Source of the DNA: Luteipulveratus halotolerans
GTDB lineage: Bacteria > Actinomycetota > Actinomycetes > Actinomycetales > Dermatophilaceae
Direction of reading: 5' to 3'
Assembly: GCF_001247745.1 (NCBI RefSeq)
Contig: NZ_LAIR01000002.1
Span: 2,108,001 to 2,172,000, forward strand
Length of the DNA: 64,000 bases
Each line of letters opens with the position of its first letter. The first letter of the stretch is position 1. Under the pieces are notes generated by a model. The model was not told the origin of the DNA, searched no databases, and saw only the letters and a list, made by a program, of their open reading frames with translations. Of this stretch, positions 43,054 through 53,297 are shown piece after piece. The position numbers and the translations under genes were made by a program.

Positions 43054-43892
43054 AGGATCACTGTCGCAAACCGCCCGACCTGGACGAACCCGGCCCTGCG
43101 GTAAGCACGCAGCGCCGGCTCGTTGTAGCCGTTGACGTAGAGCGTCACGACCGGGGCGACCTGGTCCATGACCTGCTGCACCACGGCCCCCATCGCCGGT
43201 GCCGCGATGCCTTGCCCGCGCGCGTCCGGCGCGACCCACACGCCCTGGATCTGCGCGACTCCCCCGGCGAGCGACCCGATGTCGGCCTTGAACAGCACCC
43301 GGCCGTCCTCGACGATCACGAACGTGTGACCCGCCCGGATCAGCGACCCGACGAGGCCGCGGTAGTCGCGGTCGGACCCGACGTAGGGCGGGTAGCCGAT
43401 CTCCTCGGTGAACATCGCCGCCGATGCGGGCAGGACCAGGTCGACCTCGTCCAGGCGCGCCCGGCGTACGCGCGGGTCGAGCGCGAGGCCGTCGGCGGCA
43501 GGCGACGTGCGCACGGCCATCATCGGCTGGTCGGGTCGCAGCGAGCGGGGCTCACCCCAGTGGCGCTGCAGCCTGTCCCACAGGCCCAGCACCTGCTCGG
43601 CGTCACCGAACACCGACGACACCCGCCGGCGCTGCCGTTTGAGGCGTGCGGCGAACAGGTCGAGGGCGTCGTCGTCGCACGCCACAGGGACGACGTTGGC
43701 CGACACCCAGCACATCGACTTCAGCCGGTGCGCTTCCTCGACGCCGAGCAGCGTGGTGCCGAAGCCCAGGCCGCCCTCCTGGACGCGCGCGGCCACGAAG
43801 ACGTTGGTCATCGGGTCGTCGGCGCACAGCTGCATCACCCGGTCGAAGTCGGCCGTCCCGAGCGTGCGCGTCGCGCCGAAGGTCCGTAACAC
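43050..43892 (-). CDS. DUF4081/GNAT N-acetyltransferase (Rv2867c-like)
   Basis: A 280-residue two-domain protein: an N-terminal DUF4081-like domain (DDPMTNVFVAARVQEGGLG, LKSMCWVSANVVPVACDDDALDLFA) and a C-terminal GNAT domain with VAPDARGQGIAAPAMGAVVQQVM as the acetyl-CoA site and LYVNGYNEPALRAYRRAGFVQVG. The same architecture occurs beside gcpE/ispG in mycobacteria (Rv2867c). The start is uncertain: GTG at 43892 is family-typical; GTG at 43958 is also in frame. The acceptor is unknown. Confidence 0.87.
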   Translation of the reverse strand: MLRTFGATRTLGTADFDRVMQLCADDPMTNVFVAARVQEGGLGFGTTLLGVEEAHRLKSMCWVSANVVPVACDDDALDLFAARLKRQRRRVSSVFGDAEQVLGLWDRLQRHWGEPRSLRPDQPMMAVRTSPAADGLALDPRVRRARLDEVDLVLPASAAMFTEEIGYPPYVGSDRDYRGLVGSLIRAGHTFVIVEDGRVLFKADIGSLAGGVAQIQGVWVAPDARGQGIAAPAMGAVVQQVMDQVAPVVTLYVNGYNEPALRAYRRAGFVQVGRFATVIL

Positions 43893-43966
43893 CCTCCCAG
43901 CCTGCCCTCTCAAGGCCCTCCCGGTACGCCAACGCGCCGATCGATTGTTCCGTCGCACCCGCGGTC

Positions 43967-43972
43967 TACGGT
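43967..43972 (+). promoter_or_regulatory. Putative leaderless -10 of the DUF402 gene
   Basis: TACGGT ends 6 nt before the GTG at 43979. The divergent GNAT gene begins 86 bp away. Confidence 0.42.
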
Positions 43973-43978
43973 GGGGCC

Positions 43979-44550
43979 GTGCCCGAGACCTTCGCCAGCC
44001 CGCCCTCCGACACCGCTGCGGGCACCGCCGTGCACGTCGACTTCCGCAAGTGGCGTGACACCGAGCACTGGCAGTTCGAGGCGACCTACCTCGGCTCGGA
44101 CCGGTTCGGGGCCTGGCTCGCTGTGCCGGCCGGCACCGCGTTCGACCGACCCGGCGCCCACTTCGCCGCCGAACGTGCCCAGGTGGTGCTGTTCCCGACC
44201 GGTCAGGGCTACGCCGCGACGTTCTGGGACCGCGCCGAGGACACTCCCGACCGAGTGCTCGTCTACGTCGACATCGCCACGGCGGCGACCTGGCGTCGTA
44301 CGCCGACCGGCCTGCAGGTCACCGCGGTCGACCTCGACCTCGACGTCATCCGCCGGGTCAACGGCGAGGTGTTCGTCGACGACGAGGACGAGTTCGCCGA
44401 GCACCAGGTCGAGCTGGGCTATCCGCGCGCGCTCGTCGAGCAGGCCGAGCGCGACTGCGCGACCGTGCTGGCCGGCGTACGAGAGCAGACGGCGCCCTTC
44501 GACGGCACCGGGTTCGGGTGGTTGCGCACCTGCCTGGAGCGCAACCGCGC

Positions 44551-44554
<4 letters not shown>
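43979..44554 (+). CDS. DUF402 domain protein
   Basis: A 191-residue cytosolic protein. VHVDFRKWRDTEHWQFEATYLGSDRFGAWL, VVLFPTGQGYAATFWD, and VYVDIATAATWRRTPTGLQVTAVDLDLDVIRR with EVFVDDEDEFAEHQ form the DUF402 pattern, with conserved aspartates that bind divalent metal in characterised phosphatase members (Ntdp-type nucleoside di/triphosphatase). A phosphatase role is therefore likely but not proven. Its TAG stop and the ispG TAG stop interlock in a single CTAG palindrome. Confidence 0.85.
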
Positions 44555-45711
<1,157 letters not shown>

Positions 45712-45758
45712 GGCCTCAAGTATCACTCATGGCCGTGGGCGGCCGAGCACCCGTCGGG

Positions 45759-46691
45759 TCAGAGCAGGTCGATGCGCCGCGCCCCGGTGTCGAGGCGAGC
45801 CCGACGTCCGATCGGCAGGGTCTGCAGGGGTACGCCGTGGCCGATGTCGGCGCCGGTGAGCACCGGGACTCCCAGGTCTGCGAAGCGGTCGACGATCAGC
45901 CGGCGTACGAGGTCGGCGTCGCCGCAGCCGTGGAATGTGCCGGTCAGCACGGCCTTGACCCCGTCGAGGTAGCCCGAGCGCCGCAGCTGGGTGAAGATGC
46001 GGTCCAGGCGGAAGATCTCCTCGTCGACGTCCTCCAGGAACAGGATGCCGTCGCGGGCGGGCACCGAGGTGGCCGTGCCGATCGAGCTCGCGAGCAGCGT
46101 CGCGCAGCCGCCCAGCAGCACACCCTCGGCGACGCCGTCGACGGCGGGGACGGTGTCGGGCAGCTCGATCACGGCGACGGCATCGGGGGTCATGAGCAGC
46201 CGGCGCAGGCTCTCCTGAGCACGCTCCTGCTCGAAGTACCAGGTCGCGACCATCGGGCCGTAGAGCGAGGCCCAGCCGAGGTGGTGCAGCAGCGCCTCCT
46301 GCAGCGCGGTCACGTCCGAGAACCCGACCACGTGACGCGGCGTGGGACGCGCGGCGAGCACCGCGTCCCAGTCGATCAGGTCGAGTGCCCGTTGCGCGCC
46401 GTAGCCACCACGGCCGAGCAGGACGGCGTCGTACGACGGGTCGGTGAGCGCCTCCTGCAGCACCCGGGCGCGCAGCTCGTCGGTGCCCCCGAGGTAGTCG
46501 AAGGTCGGGTCGACCGCGGTCGCCGACTCCAGGAGGACGGGCTCGAGGCCCCAGCCACGCAGGACTCTCAGACCCTGGTCGAGCCGCTCGGCCAGCAGCG
46601 GTCCGCTGAACGCGGCGACCGCCACACGACCGCCGTCGGGAACGGGCGGAGGGACGACGTACGACGGCGTCGCCCGAGCGACCGCCACCAT
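45759..46691 (-). CDS. LD-carboxypeptidase, peptidase family S66
   Basis: A 310-residue serine peptidase that trims L,D bonds of murein tetrapeptides (LdcA type) or related substrates such as microcin C (MccF type). Catalytic triad candidates are Ser125 in VGFSDVTAL, Glu220 in LFLEDVDE and His285 in DIGHGVPL. LGRGGYGAQRALDLIDW is the substrate-channel motif. No signal peptide, so it is cytosolic. Its ATG overlaps the rip1 stop by one base. The gene interrupts the usual dxr-rip1-ispG order. Confidence 0.92.
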   Translation of the reverse strand: MVAVARATPSYVVPPPVPDGGRVAVAAFSGPLLAERLDQGLRVLRGWGLEPVLLESATAVDPTFDYLGGTDELRARVLQEALTDPSYDAVLLGRGGYGAQRALDLIDWDAVLAARPTPRHVVGFSDVTALQEALLHHLGWASLYGPMVATWYFEQERAQESLRRLLMTPDAVAVIELPDTVPAVDGVAEGVLLGGCATLLASSIGTATSVPARDGILFLEDVDEEIFRLDRIFTQLRRSGYLDGVKAVLTGTFHGCGDADLVRRLIVDRFADLGVPVLTGADIGHGVPLQTLPIGRRARLDTGARRIDLL

Positions 46692-48025
46692 CAGTTGCCG
46701 AGCTTGATCGGGTTGACGATGTCGGCGTAGATCAGCAGCACGGACATCACGATCAGCACGATCGAGACGGTGTAGGCGACCGGGAGCGCCTTGGTGACGT
46801 CGGCGTAAACCGGCCCCTCGATGCCGCGAGCACGGGCGATCATGCGCTTGACGCCCTCCCAGAGCGCGCCCGCGACGTGACCGCCGTCGAGCGGCAGCAA
46901 CGGGATCAGGTTGAAGACGAACAGTGCCAGGTTGAGGGAGGCGAGCAGGCCGAGCAGGAAGACGATCTTGTCGCCGAACCCGACGTCCTTGGTGTCGGCG
47001 GCCTCACCCGCGACGCGGCCGACGCCGACCACGGAGATCGGCCCGTTGGTGTCGCGCTTGCCGTCACCGAAGGCGGCGTTGGCGACGCCGACCATCTTCT
47101 GCGGGATGCGCAGGAACACCGACGCCGTCTTGGCCAGGCCCTCACCGATGATGCCCGGCGCCTCGGTCAACGAGGCGCGCTCGGTGCGGTAGGTGCCGCC
47201 GATCGAGGTGCCGATCACCCCGACCTGCTCGGTGACCGTCTCACCGCTCATGGTGAGCACCTCGGCGCCGTCGGCGTCGACCTTGGGCATCTCGCGCCGC
47301 GCGGGCGTCACGGTCAGCGTCTGCTCGACCCCAGCGCGCCGGACGACGACCGGGATGGCCCGGTCGGCGTACTTGCGGATCTCGCGTGTCGTCTCCTGCG
47401 TCGTCGACACCGGGGTGCCGGCCACCGACACGACCACGTCGCCGGGCTTGATGCCGGCCTTCCACGCCGGTGAGCGGTCGGCATCGGTGCAGGTGGCCTT
47501 CTGGCTCTGGCTGACCTGCACGGGCAGGCACTCGTTGACGCTCGCGATGCTCGCGCTGACCTGCTTGGGGAGCCCGACGCCGCAGGCGATCACGACGAGC
47601 AGAACGGCGGCGATCACGAGGTTCATGAACGGGCCGCCGAGCATGATGACGACCTTCTGGTGCACCGGCAGCTTGTAGAAGACGCGGTCCTCGTCGCCGG
47701 GCTTGATCTCGTCGAAGGAGTCCTCGCGCGCGGCGTCGGCCATCTGGCTCATGCGGCCGGTCGACGTCGCACGCAGTCTGCCTTCGGGGTCCTCACGGCG
47801 CGGCGGCAGCATGCCGATCATGCGGATGTATCCGCCGAGCGGGATGGCCTTGACGCCGTACTCGGTGTCACCGCGCCGACGCGACCAGATCGTCGGACCG
47901 AAGCCGACCATGTACTGGGTCACCTTGACGCCGAACTTCTTGGCGGGCACCAGGTGGCCGATCTCGTGCAGCGCGATGGACAGCGCCACACCGATCGCGA
48001 CAATCAGGACCCCGAGAAGGAACAT
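46691..48025 (-). CDS. Site-2 intramembrane metalloprotease Rip1/RseP (M50)
   Basis: A 444-residue membrane protease that cleaves anti-sigma factors in regulated intramembrane proteolysis. The zinc site HEIGH is at residues 20-24 in helix 1, the LDG motif is in LLPLDGGHVAGALW near the C-terminus, and a PDZ domain carries AGIKPGDVVVSVAGTPV. About four hydrophobic helices are present. ATG at 48025 has GGAAG 5 nt upstream; a GTG at 48028 is one codon earlier. It lies between dxr and the LD-carboxypeptidase. Confidence 0.94.
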   Translation of the reverse strand: MFLLGVLIVAIGVALSIALHEIGHLVPAKKFGVKVTQYMVGFGPTIWSRRRGDTEYGVKAIPLGGYIRMIGMLPPRREDPEGRLRATSTGRMSQMADAAREDSFDEIKPGDEDRVFYKLPVHQKVVIMLGGPFMNLVIAAVLLVVIACGVGLPKQVSASIASVNECLPVQVSQSQKATCTDADRSPAWKAGIKPGDVVVSVAGTPVSTTQETTREIRKYADRAIPVVVRRAGVEQTLTVTPARREMPKVDADGAEVLTMSGETVTEQVGVIGTSIGGTYRTERASLTEAPGIIGEGLAKTASVFLRIPQKMVGVANAAFGDGKRDTNGPISVVGVGRVAGEAADTKDVGFGDKIVFLLGLLASLNLALFVFNLIPLLPLDGGHVAGALWEGVKRMIARARGIEGPVYADVTKALPVAYTVSIVLIVMSVLLIYADIVNPIKLGN

Positions 48026-48079
48026 CACATCTTCCAGGTTCTCACGAGGGCCGCACCGGATCGAACCCTGCGCGTGGGT

Positions 48080-49264
48080 TCATCGCTGCGCGAGGACCTC
48101 ATGCGTACGCCCTCGGGCCCAGCTCTCGGCCGCGAGCACCTGCTCGACGGTCAGGTCGCCGGACTCGGCGTCGTGCGCCGCCACCACGGCCGCGACGGTG
48201 GGGAGGATGTCGACGAAGGCGATGGTCCCGTCGTGGAACGCCGCGACGCACTCCTCGTTGGCGGCGTTGTAGACCGCCGGGTAGGTCGAGCCTGCGGCGC
48301 CCACCTGCCGCGCGAGGCGTACGGCGGGGAACGCGTCGTCGTCGAGAGGTTCGAAGCGCCAGTCCGAGGCCTTCGTCCAGTCGATCGGGGTCTCGGCGTC
48401 GGGCACCCGGTCGGGCCATCCCATGCCGAGGGCGATCGGGACGAGCATGGTGGGCAGTCCGATCTGGGCGACGACGGCACCGTCGACGAACTCGACCATC
48501 GAGTGGATGTACTGCTGTGGATGGACCACGACGTCGATCTGCTCGAACGGCACGTCGAACAACAGGTGCGCCTCGATGACCTCCAGGCCCTTGTTGACGA
48601 GGGTCGCGGAGTTGGTGGTGATCACCGTGCCCATCGCGAAGTTGGGGTGGGCGAGCGCCTCCGCGGGGGTGACCTTCTTGAGGTCGTCGTGGTCGCGGCC
48701 TCGGAACGGGCCGCCGGACGCGGTCAGCACCAGCCGGCGTACCTCGTCCTTCCTGCCGGCGAGCAGGCTCTGGGCGATGGCGCTGTGCTCGCTGTCGACC
48801 GGGACGATCTGGTCGGGCCGCGCCAGCGCCTTGACGACAGGACCGCCGACGATGAGCGACTCCTTGTTGGCGAGCGCCAGCGTCGAGCCCGCCTGCAGCG
48901 CAGCGATGGTCGGGCGCAGACCGATCGAGCCGGTGATGCCGTTGAGCACGACATCGGCTCCCCCACCGGCGACCTGCGTGGCGGCGTCGTCGCCGACGAG
49001 GACCTCCGGCCGGTACGCCGCGCGCCCGGCTGCGCGAGCCGCGTCGGCGAGGTGCTCACGCAGCTGGGCCTCGTCACCTCGTGCGACCGCGACCGCCTCG
49101 ACCCCGAGCTCGGCCGCCTGCTGCGCGACCAGCCGCAGGTCGCTGCCACCGGCGGCCAGCGACGTGATGCGGAACCGGTCGGGGTGGGCGCGGGCGATCT
49201 GGATGGCCTGGGTGCCGATGGACCCGGTCGAGCCGAGCAGAGCAATGGAGCGTGGCGTCGTCAC
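48080..49264 (-). CDS. dxr: 1-deoxy-D-xylulose-5-phosphate reductoisomerase
   Basis: A 394-residue MEP-pathway enzyme forming 2-C-methylerythritol 4-phosphate with NADPH. The Rossmann motif LGSTGSIGTQAIQIA is at the N-terminus, ALANKESLIVGG, DSEHSAIAQ and LTASGGPFRG provide the metal/substrate site, and HPQQYIHSMVEFVDG plus NAANEECVAAF complete it. The GTG start has CACAAT ending 6 nt upstream. The next gene downstream, rip1, begins 55 bp away on the same strand. Confidence 0.97.
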   Translation of the reverse strand: MTTPRSIALLGSTGSIGTQAIQIARAHPDRFRITSLAAGGSDLRLVAQQAAELGVEAVAVARGDEAQLREHLADAARAAGRAAYRPEVLVGDDAATQVAGGGADVVLNGITGSIGLRPTIAALQAGSTLALANKESLIVGGPVVKALARPDQIVPVDSEHSAIAQSLLAGRKDEVRRLVLTASGGPFRGRDHDDLKKVTPAEALAHPNFAMGTVITTNSATLVNKGLEVIEAHLLFDVPFEQIDVVVHPQQYIHSMVEFVDGAVVAQIGLPTMLVPIALGMGWPDRVPDAETPIDWTKASDWRFEPLDDDAFPAVRLARQVGAAGSTYPAVYNAANEECVAAFHDGTIAFVDILPTVAAVVAAHDAESGDLTVEQVLAAESWARGRTHEVLAQR

Positions 49265-49288
49265 CCGGACATTGTGGCGGGCCGCCGG

Positions 49289-50083
49289 TCACCGCGTCCG
49301 CGCGGCCGTGACCTGGTCGAAGAGCTCGACGACCAGGTCGGCTGCGGCGTCGGCCGCGATGGGCTGCAGCTCGACGGGACCCTGCGCCCCGAACTCGGCG
49401 CGGGTCGCCCAGGAGCCTTGTGAGCCGAGCATCAGGCCGAGCAGCACGGGGGCGTTCTGCGGGCCACGCCGCCAGACCGTCGCGTCGACCTGCAGGACGA
49501 GCGGTCCGATCTGGGTGAGGTCGACGTCGCCGTGCCCGTGCGCGATGGCCTCGAGATCGAGTCGGATCGGAGCCCCGGCACCGTCCCGGGTGCCATCGGC
49601 CCTGAGCCGCTCGGCGAGGACGGTGGGCAGTGACCGCCGGTCGAGCGCGACGAACTCGTGGACGCCGTCGCCGCTGACCTGCTCCAGGAGCACGAACTCG
49701 GCGACCGCATGGGCGTAGAGCTCGGTCGCGACACCGACAGGCTCGCCGTCGCGCTCGACCGTCTCGACCCGGCGGACGACCAGGACCCACTCCGCGCCCG
49801 CTCGCACGTCGAGCAGGTCCGAGATCTCCTGCGGCATCATCAGGCTCCGACCGTCGGGCCCGAGCTCGACGCCGTGCGCCAGCAACGAGCGGTGCGCGGT
49901 GCGTACGGCGACCTCCTGCGCGGCCGGTGACAGCTGTTCGTAGTGCGGCAGGACCACGACGGGGTGCTCGGCGCCCATGAGCACGAGCTCTTCGTCGGTG
50001 AGCTGTGCGAGCGCGAGCGGCGACGGCACGGCCGTCTCGCCCGCGGGCGATGCGACGGCGTGATCCACGGCGAGTGTCGTCAC
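49289..50083 (-). CDS. Unknown protein of the WXG100-like module (possible EspG-like chaperone)
   Basis: A 264-residue cytosolic protein without recognisable catalytic motif. It contains LTDEELVLMGAEHPVVVLPHY, QEISDLLDVRAGAEWVLVVRR and a C-terminal Ala-rich helix (IAADAAADLVVELFDQV). The alternating strands with LTDxEL start faintly resemble ESX secretion-associated EspG proteins, which chaperone substrates, and its place after two WXG100-like genes (GTGA overlap of 4 bp) supports that idea. No ESX ATPase or membrane component lies in the window. Function is otherwise unknown. Confidence 0.6.
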   Translation of the reverse strand: MTTLAVDHAVASPAGETAVPSPLALAQLTDEELVLMGAEHPVVVLPHYEQLSPAAQEVAVRTAHRSLLAHGVELGPDGRSLMMPQEISDLLDVRAGAEWVLVVRRVETVERDGEPVGVATELYAHAVAEFVLLEQVSGDGVHEFVALDRRSLPTVLAERLRADGTRDGAGAPIRLDLEAIAHGHGDVDLTQIGPLVLQVDATVWRRGPQNAPVLLGLMLGSQGSWATRAEFGAQGPVELQPIAADAAADLVVELFDQVTAARTR

Positions 50084-51438
50084 GACGCGACCTCCTGGGT
50101 GCGGACGAGCGGGTGGGTGGGCACCGCGACGGGCGGTGCGTCCGAGGGTTGCTGCGCCCCGAGGGCGGCGGTGAGTCTGTCGTTGGCGTCGTACAGCCGC
50201 TCCAGCCCGGGGTACGGCTGCGGCGGGCCGGGCAGGTGGACGCGGCCGTTGTAGGTGCCGTTGGTCGTGGCCGGCCTGGGCTGCGCAGGAGCCGGCTTGG
50301 GCTCTGCAGGTCCTGGGCTCGGCTTCGGCGCAGGTGGCGCATCGCAGCCGACCTTCGGCGACAGCGACTTCAGCGCGCTGTCGCTGAGTGTGGGTACGCC
50401 GGTCGCGGCCCTACCGGTCCACTTGTGCGCTGCACGGTCGATGTTGTTGCGGTTGTCGTAGACCAGGTTGCCCAGAGTCCAGGTGGCGTAAGCAGTCACG
50501 AGCACAGCACCCACCTCTGGAGCGACGAACAACAGCGGAGCACCCACGATCGCGCCTCCGGCCAGCACACGGGTCGTCGTACCCCGGCCGCCGTCGTAGC
50601 CGCCCGCGTCGGCGAGGTCATGGGAGGCGTCGTAGACCGTCAGCACTGCGCCGATCGGGCCGGTGTACTTCACCACCGTGCGGCCGAGCGCTCCCACGAA
50701 CACGCGCCGGGCGCCCGGGACCTTCTGAGCCGTATAGAGCATTCCGCCTCGGACGGCTTGCAGCTTGTCGGCGGCGACGTAAGCGTTGCGGACGAGATCG
50801 GGGATCGTCGCCGAACGAGCAACCGGCGGTAACGAGCGGAAGTAGTTGATGTTGGCGTACGTCGCACCGCCGGCCTTCACGTAGTGGATCACCGACTGGT
50901 AGTCGGCCGTCTTGTACCAGGCCTCACGCGTCTCAGGCGGAAGCATCTTGGCGATCTCGCCGTAGAGCCTGGCCTTGATGCCCTTGTAGTCGTTGACCTG
51001 TCGGTCGATCGCGTTGTCCTCGTTGCGAATTCGACGACGGAGGTCGGCGATGTCGTCGTCGAGACTGCGGCGTTCGTCCGGCGCGAGCAGCTGAGGATGA
51101 CGGCGGTCACGCAGCGCCAGCTCGAGCTCGCGGACGAGCCGGTCGCGCGTCTTGAGGTGGCCGTTGGCCAGGCCCTGGATGCGGCGCAGGTCGCGACCGA
51201 AGCGCTCGGCACTGGAGCACGCCGACTCCAGCGTGGTCGCACCCGAGGTCGCGGCCCGGCTGTGCTGACCGGACCTGCTGGCGTACGCGACTGACGCGGT
51301 GCCCGACCACCCGCTGACCTGGTTGCCGACCGTCGTCGACACCGACCGACCGTGCGCACGCAGCAGCCCGGCCTGGCGCCGGATCTCGCGGGTCTGGGCG
51401 AACACGTCGTCCGGGGAGCCCGGCACGGGCTTGGTCAC
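50080..51438 (-). CDS. Putative WXG100/T7SS-type secreted effector with hydrophobic core
   Basis: A 452-residue protein. The N-terminal about 110 residues are helical with a W-x-G element (VSGWSGTASVAY, Trp44-Gly46), then a charged coiled coil (RRSLDDDIADLRRRIRNEDNAID). A middle segment has long hydrophobic stretches around residues 285-335 (GPIGAVLTVYDASHDLAD; VLAGGAIVGAPLLFV; TAYATWTLGNLVYDN), and the C-terminus is Pro/Ala-rich. This layout resembles putative type VII-secreted polymorphic proteins. No toxin domain is recognised. GTG start overlaps both neighbours by 4 bp. Confidence 0.65.
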   Translation of the reverse strand: MTKPVPGSPDDVFAQTREIRRQAGLLRAHGRSVSTTVGNQVSGWSGTASVAYASRSGQHSRAATSGATTLESACSSAERFGRDLRRIQGLANGHLKTRDRLVRELELALRDRRHPQLLAPDERRSLDDDIADLRRRIRNEDNAIDRQVNDYKGIKARLYGEIAKMLPPETREAWYKTADYQSVIHYVKAGGATYANINYFRSLPPVARSATIPDLVRNAYVAADKLQAVRGGMLYTAQKVPGARRVFVGALGRTVVKYTGPIGAVLTVYDASHDLADAGGYDGGRGTTTRVLAGGAIVGAPLLFVAPEVGAVLVTAYATWTLGNLVYDNRNNIDRAAHKWTGRAATGVPTLSDSALKSLSPKVGCDAPPAPKPSPGPAEPKPAPAQPRPATTNGTYNGRVHLPGPPQPYPGLERLYDANDRLTAALGAQQPSDAPPVAVPTHPLVRTQEVAS

Positions 51439-51725
51439 CGCTCACCTCCGGCCTGCAGACCGCGCTCGGCGTGGTCGTACCGGGTCGCCGACGCGGACAG
51501 GCCACGGGTGAGGCCACGCGCCTCGCTCAGCATGCCTCCGGTCGTGCGCCCCCAGCCGCGAGCGAGCTCGTCAGCGGTCGTCGCGATGTCGGGTGAGCCC
51601 GTCGCGGTCCCGAGGGCGCGCAAGGCCCGCGCGAGGTCGTTCGACAGCGTCGTCATCCCGCTCGACGAGGTGCTCATCGAGCGGGACGCGCCGCGCAGGT
51701 GATCGGTGTGGACGTCGTACGTCAT
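51435..51725 (-). CDS. Small WXG100-like protein
   Basis: A 96-residue helical protein. It starts MTYDVHTDHLRGASRSM, has a mid-turn WG (RGWGRTT, Trp58), and is rich in Ser/Thr/Ala with no signal peptide. The length and two-helix pattern fit ESAT-6/WXG100-type proteins that pair with a partner for type VII secretion. GGAAGGAG lies 6 nt upstream, and TAGCGT further upstream may be a -10. It is the first gene of the three-gene module ending at 49289. Confidence 0.65.
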   Translation of the reverse strand: MTYDVHTDHLRGASRSMSTSSSGMTTLSNDLARALRALGTATGSPDIATTADELARGWGRTTGGMLSEARGLTRGLSASATRYDHAERGLQAGGER

Positions 51726-51813
51726 CGTGGTCTCCTTCCCACGACGCGCACGCTATGGCGGATCGGGGAAGCCCGGATTCCGTTGTCCACAGGGCCTGTT
51801 CGGCCCCCAGGGC

Positions 51814-53274
51814 TCAGAGGGCGAGGCCGACGTACTTGGTCTCGAGGTACTCCTCGACGCCCTCGAACCCGCCCTCACGACCGAAGCCGGACGCCTTGAC
51901 GCCGCCGAACGGCGCCGCCGGGTTGGACACGATGCCCTGGTTGACGCCGACCATGCCGTACTCGAGCGCCTCGCTCGTACGGATCGCTCGTGAGAAGTCG
52001 CGCGTGAAGAAGTAGGCGACCAGCCCGAACTCGGTGTCGTTGGCGCGACGGATCGCGTCGTCGTCGTCGGTGAACGTCTGGATGCCGGCGACCGGCCCGA
52101 AGATCTCCTCGCGCGCCATCTTGGCGTCACCCGGCACGTCGGTGAGAACCGTGGGGGCGTAGAAGTATCCGCGCTCGCCGACGGTGTCTCCGCCGGTGAC
52201 GACGCGAGCGCCACGGCCCCTGGCGTCCTCGATGAGCGAGCGCACCTTGTCGACCGCCTTGGCGTTGATCAGCGGCCCGACCTGAGTCGTGTCGTCCATG
52301 CCGTCGCCGACGGTGAGCGCGCCCATCTTGTCGGCCATCCGCCGCGAGAACTCCTCGGCGACGTCGACGTGCACGAGGAACCGGTTGGCGGCGGTGCACG
52401 CCTCGCCGATGTTGCGCATCTTGGCGAGCATCGCGCCCTCGACGGCAGCGTCGAGGTCGGCGTCGGCGAACACGATGAACGGCGCGTTGCCGCCCAGCTC
52501 CATCGACACCCGCAGCAGCTGCTGGGCCGACTGCTCGACGAGCTTCTGGCCCACCGGTGTCGACCCCGTGAACGTCAGCTTGCGGGTGCGCGGGTCGCGG
52601 ATCAGCGGCTCCATGACCGGGCCGGAGTGCGAGGTCGTGATGACGTTGAGGACGCCCTTGGGCAGCCCGACCTCCTCGAGGACCTGAGCCAGCAGAAGCA
52701 TCGTCAGGGGCGTCTCGGCAGCCGGCTTGACGACCATCGTGCAGCCGGCGGCGAGCGCGGGCCCGATCTTGCGGGTGCCCATCGCGAGCGGGAAGTTCCA
52801 GGGCGTGATCATCAGCGTCGGGCCGACCGGCTGCTTCATCGTGACCAGACGGGTCGCACCGTTGGGTGCGGTCGACCAGCGGCCCGCGATGCGCACGGCC
52901 TCCTCGGAGAACCAGCGGAAGAACTCGCTGCCGTAGGCCACCTCGCCGCGGGACTCCGCGAGCGGCTTGCCCATCTCGAGCGTCATCAGCGTTGCGAGGT
53001 CGTCGGTGCGCTCGACGATCAGCTCGTACGCCGCGCGCAGCAGCTCTCCCCGGTCGCGCGGCGGCGTGGCCGCCCAGTCGGCCTGCGCCGCGGTGGCCGC
53101 CGCGAGAGCCGCGTCGCCGTCGGCGACGGACGCGTCCGCGACATGCGCGAGCGCCTCACCGGTGGCCGGGTTGTCGACATCGAGGGTGGCGCCGCCCTCG
53201 GCGTCGCGCCACTCCCCCGCGATGAACAGCTGCTTGTTGACCTTGTCCAGGACCGACGTCGTTGTCTCACCCAT
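51814..53274 (-). CDS. NAD(P)-dependent succinate-semialdehyde dehydrogenase
   Basis: A 486-residue aldehyde dehydrogenase oxidising succinate semialdehyde to succinate. Catalytic Glu259 in VSMELGGNAPFIVF and Cys293 in GEACTAANRFLVH; cofactor fold ITPWNFPLAMGTRK and GSTPVGQKL. CTAANR following the catalytic cysteine is the GabD/SSADH pattern. ATG at 53274; an in-frame GTG is two codons upstream. Together with the aminobutyraldehyde dehydrogenase at 59.6 kb it could finish a putrescine/GABA route. Confidence 0.93.
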   Translation of the reverse strand: MGETTTSVLDKVNKQLFIAGEWRDAEGGATLDVDNPATGEALAHVADASVADGDAALAAATAAQADWAATPPRDRGELLRAAYELIVERTDDLATLMTLEMGKPLAESRGEVAYGSEFFRWFSEEAVRIAGRWSTAPNGATRLVTMKQPVGPTLMITPWNFPLAMGTRKIGPALAAGCTMVVKPAAETPLTMLLLAQVLEEVGLPKGVLNVITTSHSGPVMEPLIRDPRTRKLTFTGSTPVGQKLVEQSAQQLLRVSMELGGNAPFIVFADADLDAAVEGAMLAKMRNIGEACTAANRFLVHVDVAEEFSRRMADKMGALTVGDGMDDTTQVGPLINAKAVDKVRSLIEDARGRGARVVTGGDTVGERGYFYAPTVLTDVPGDAKMAREEIFGPVAGIQTFTDDDDAIRRANDTEFGLVAYFFTRDFSRAIRTSEALEYGMVGVNQGIVSNPAAPFGGVKASGFGREGGFEGVEEYLETKYVGLAL

Positions 53275-53297
53275 GGGCACAGCGTCTCACCCGCGGG

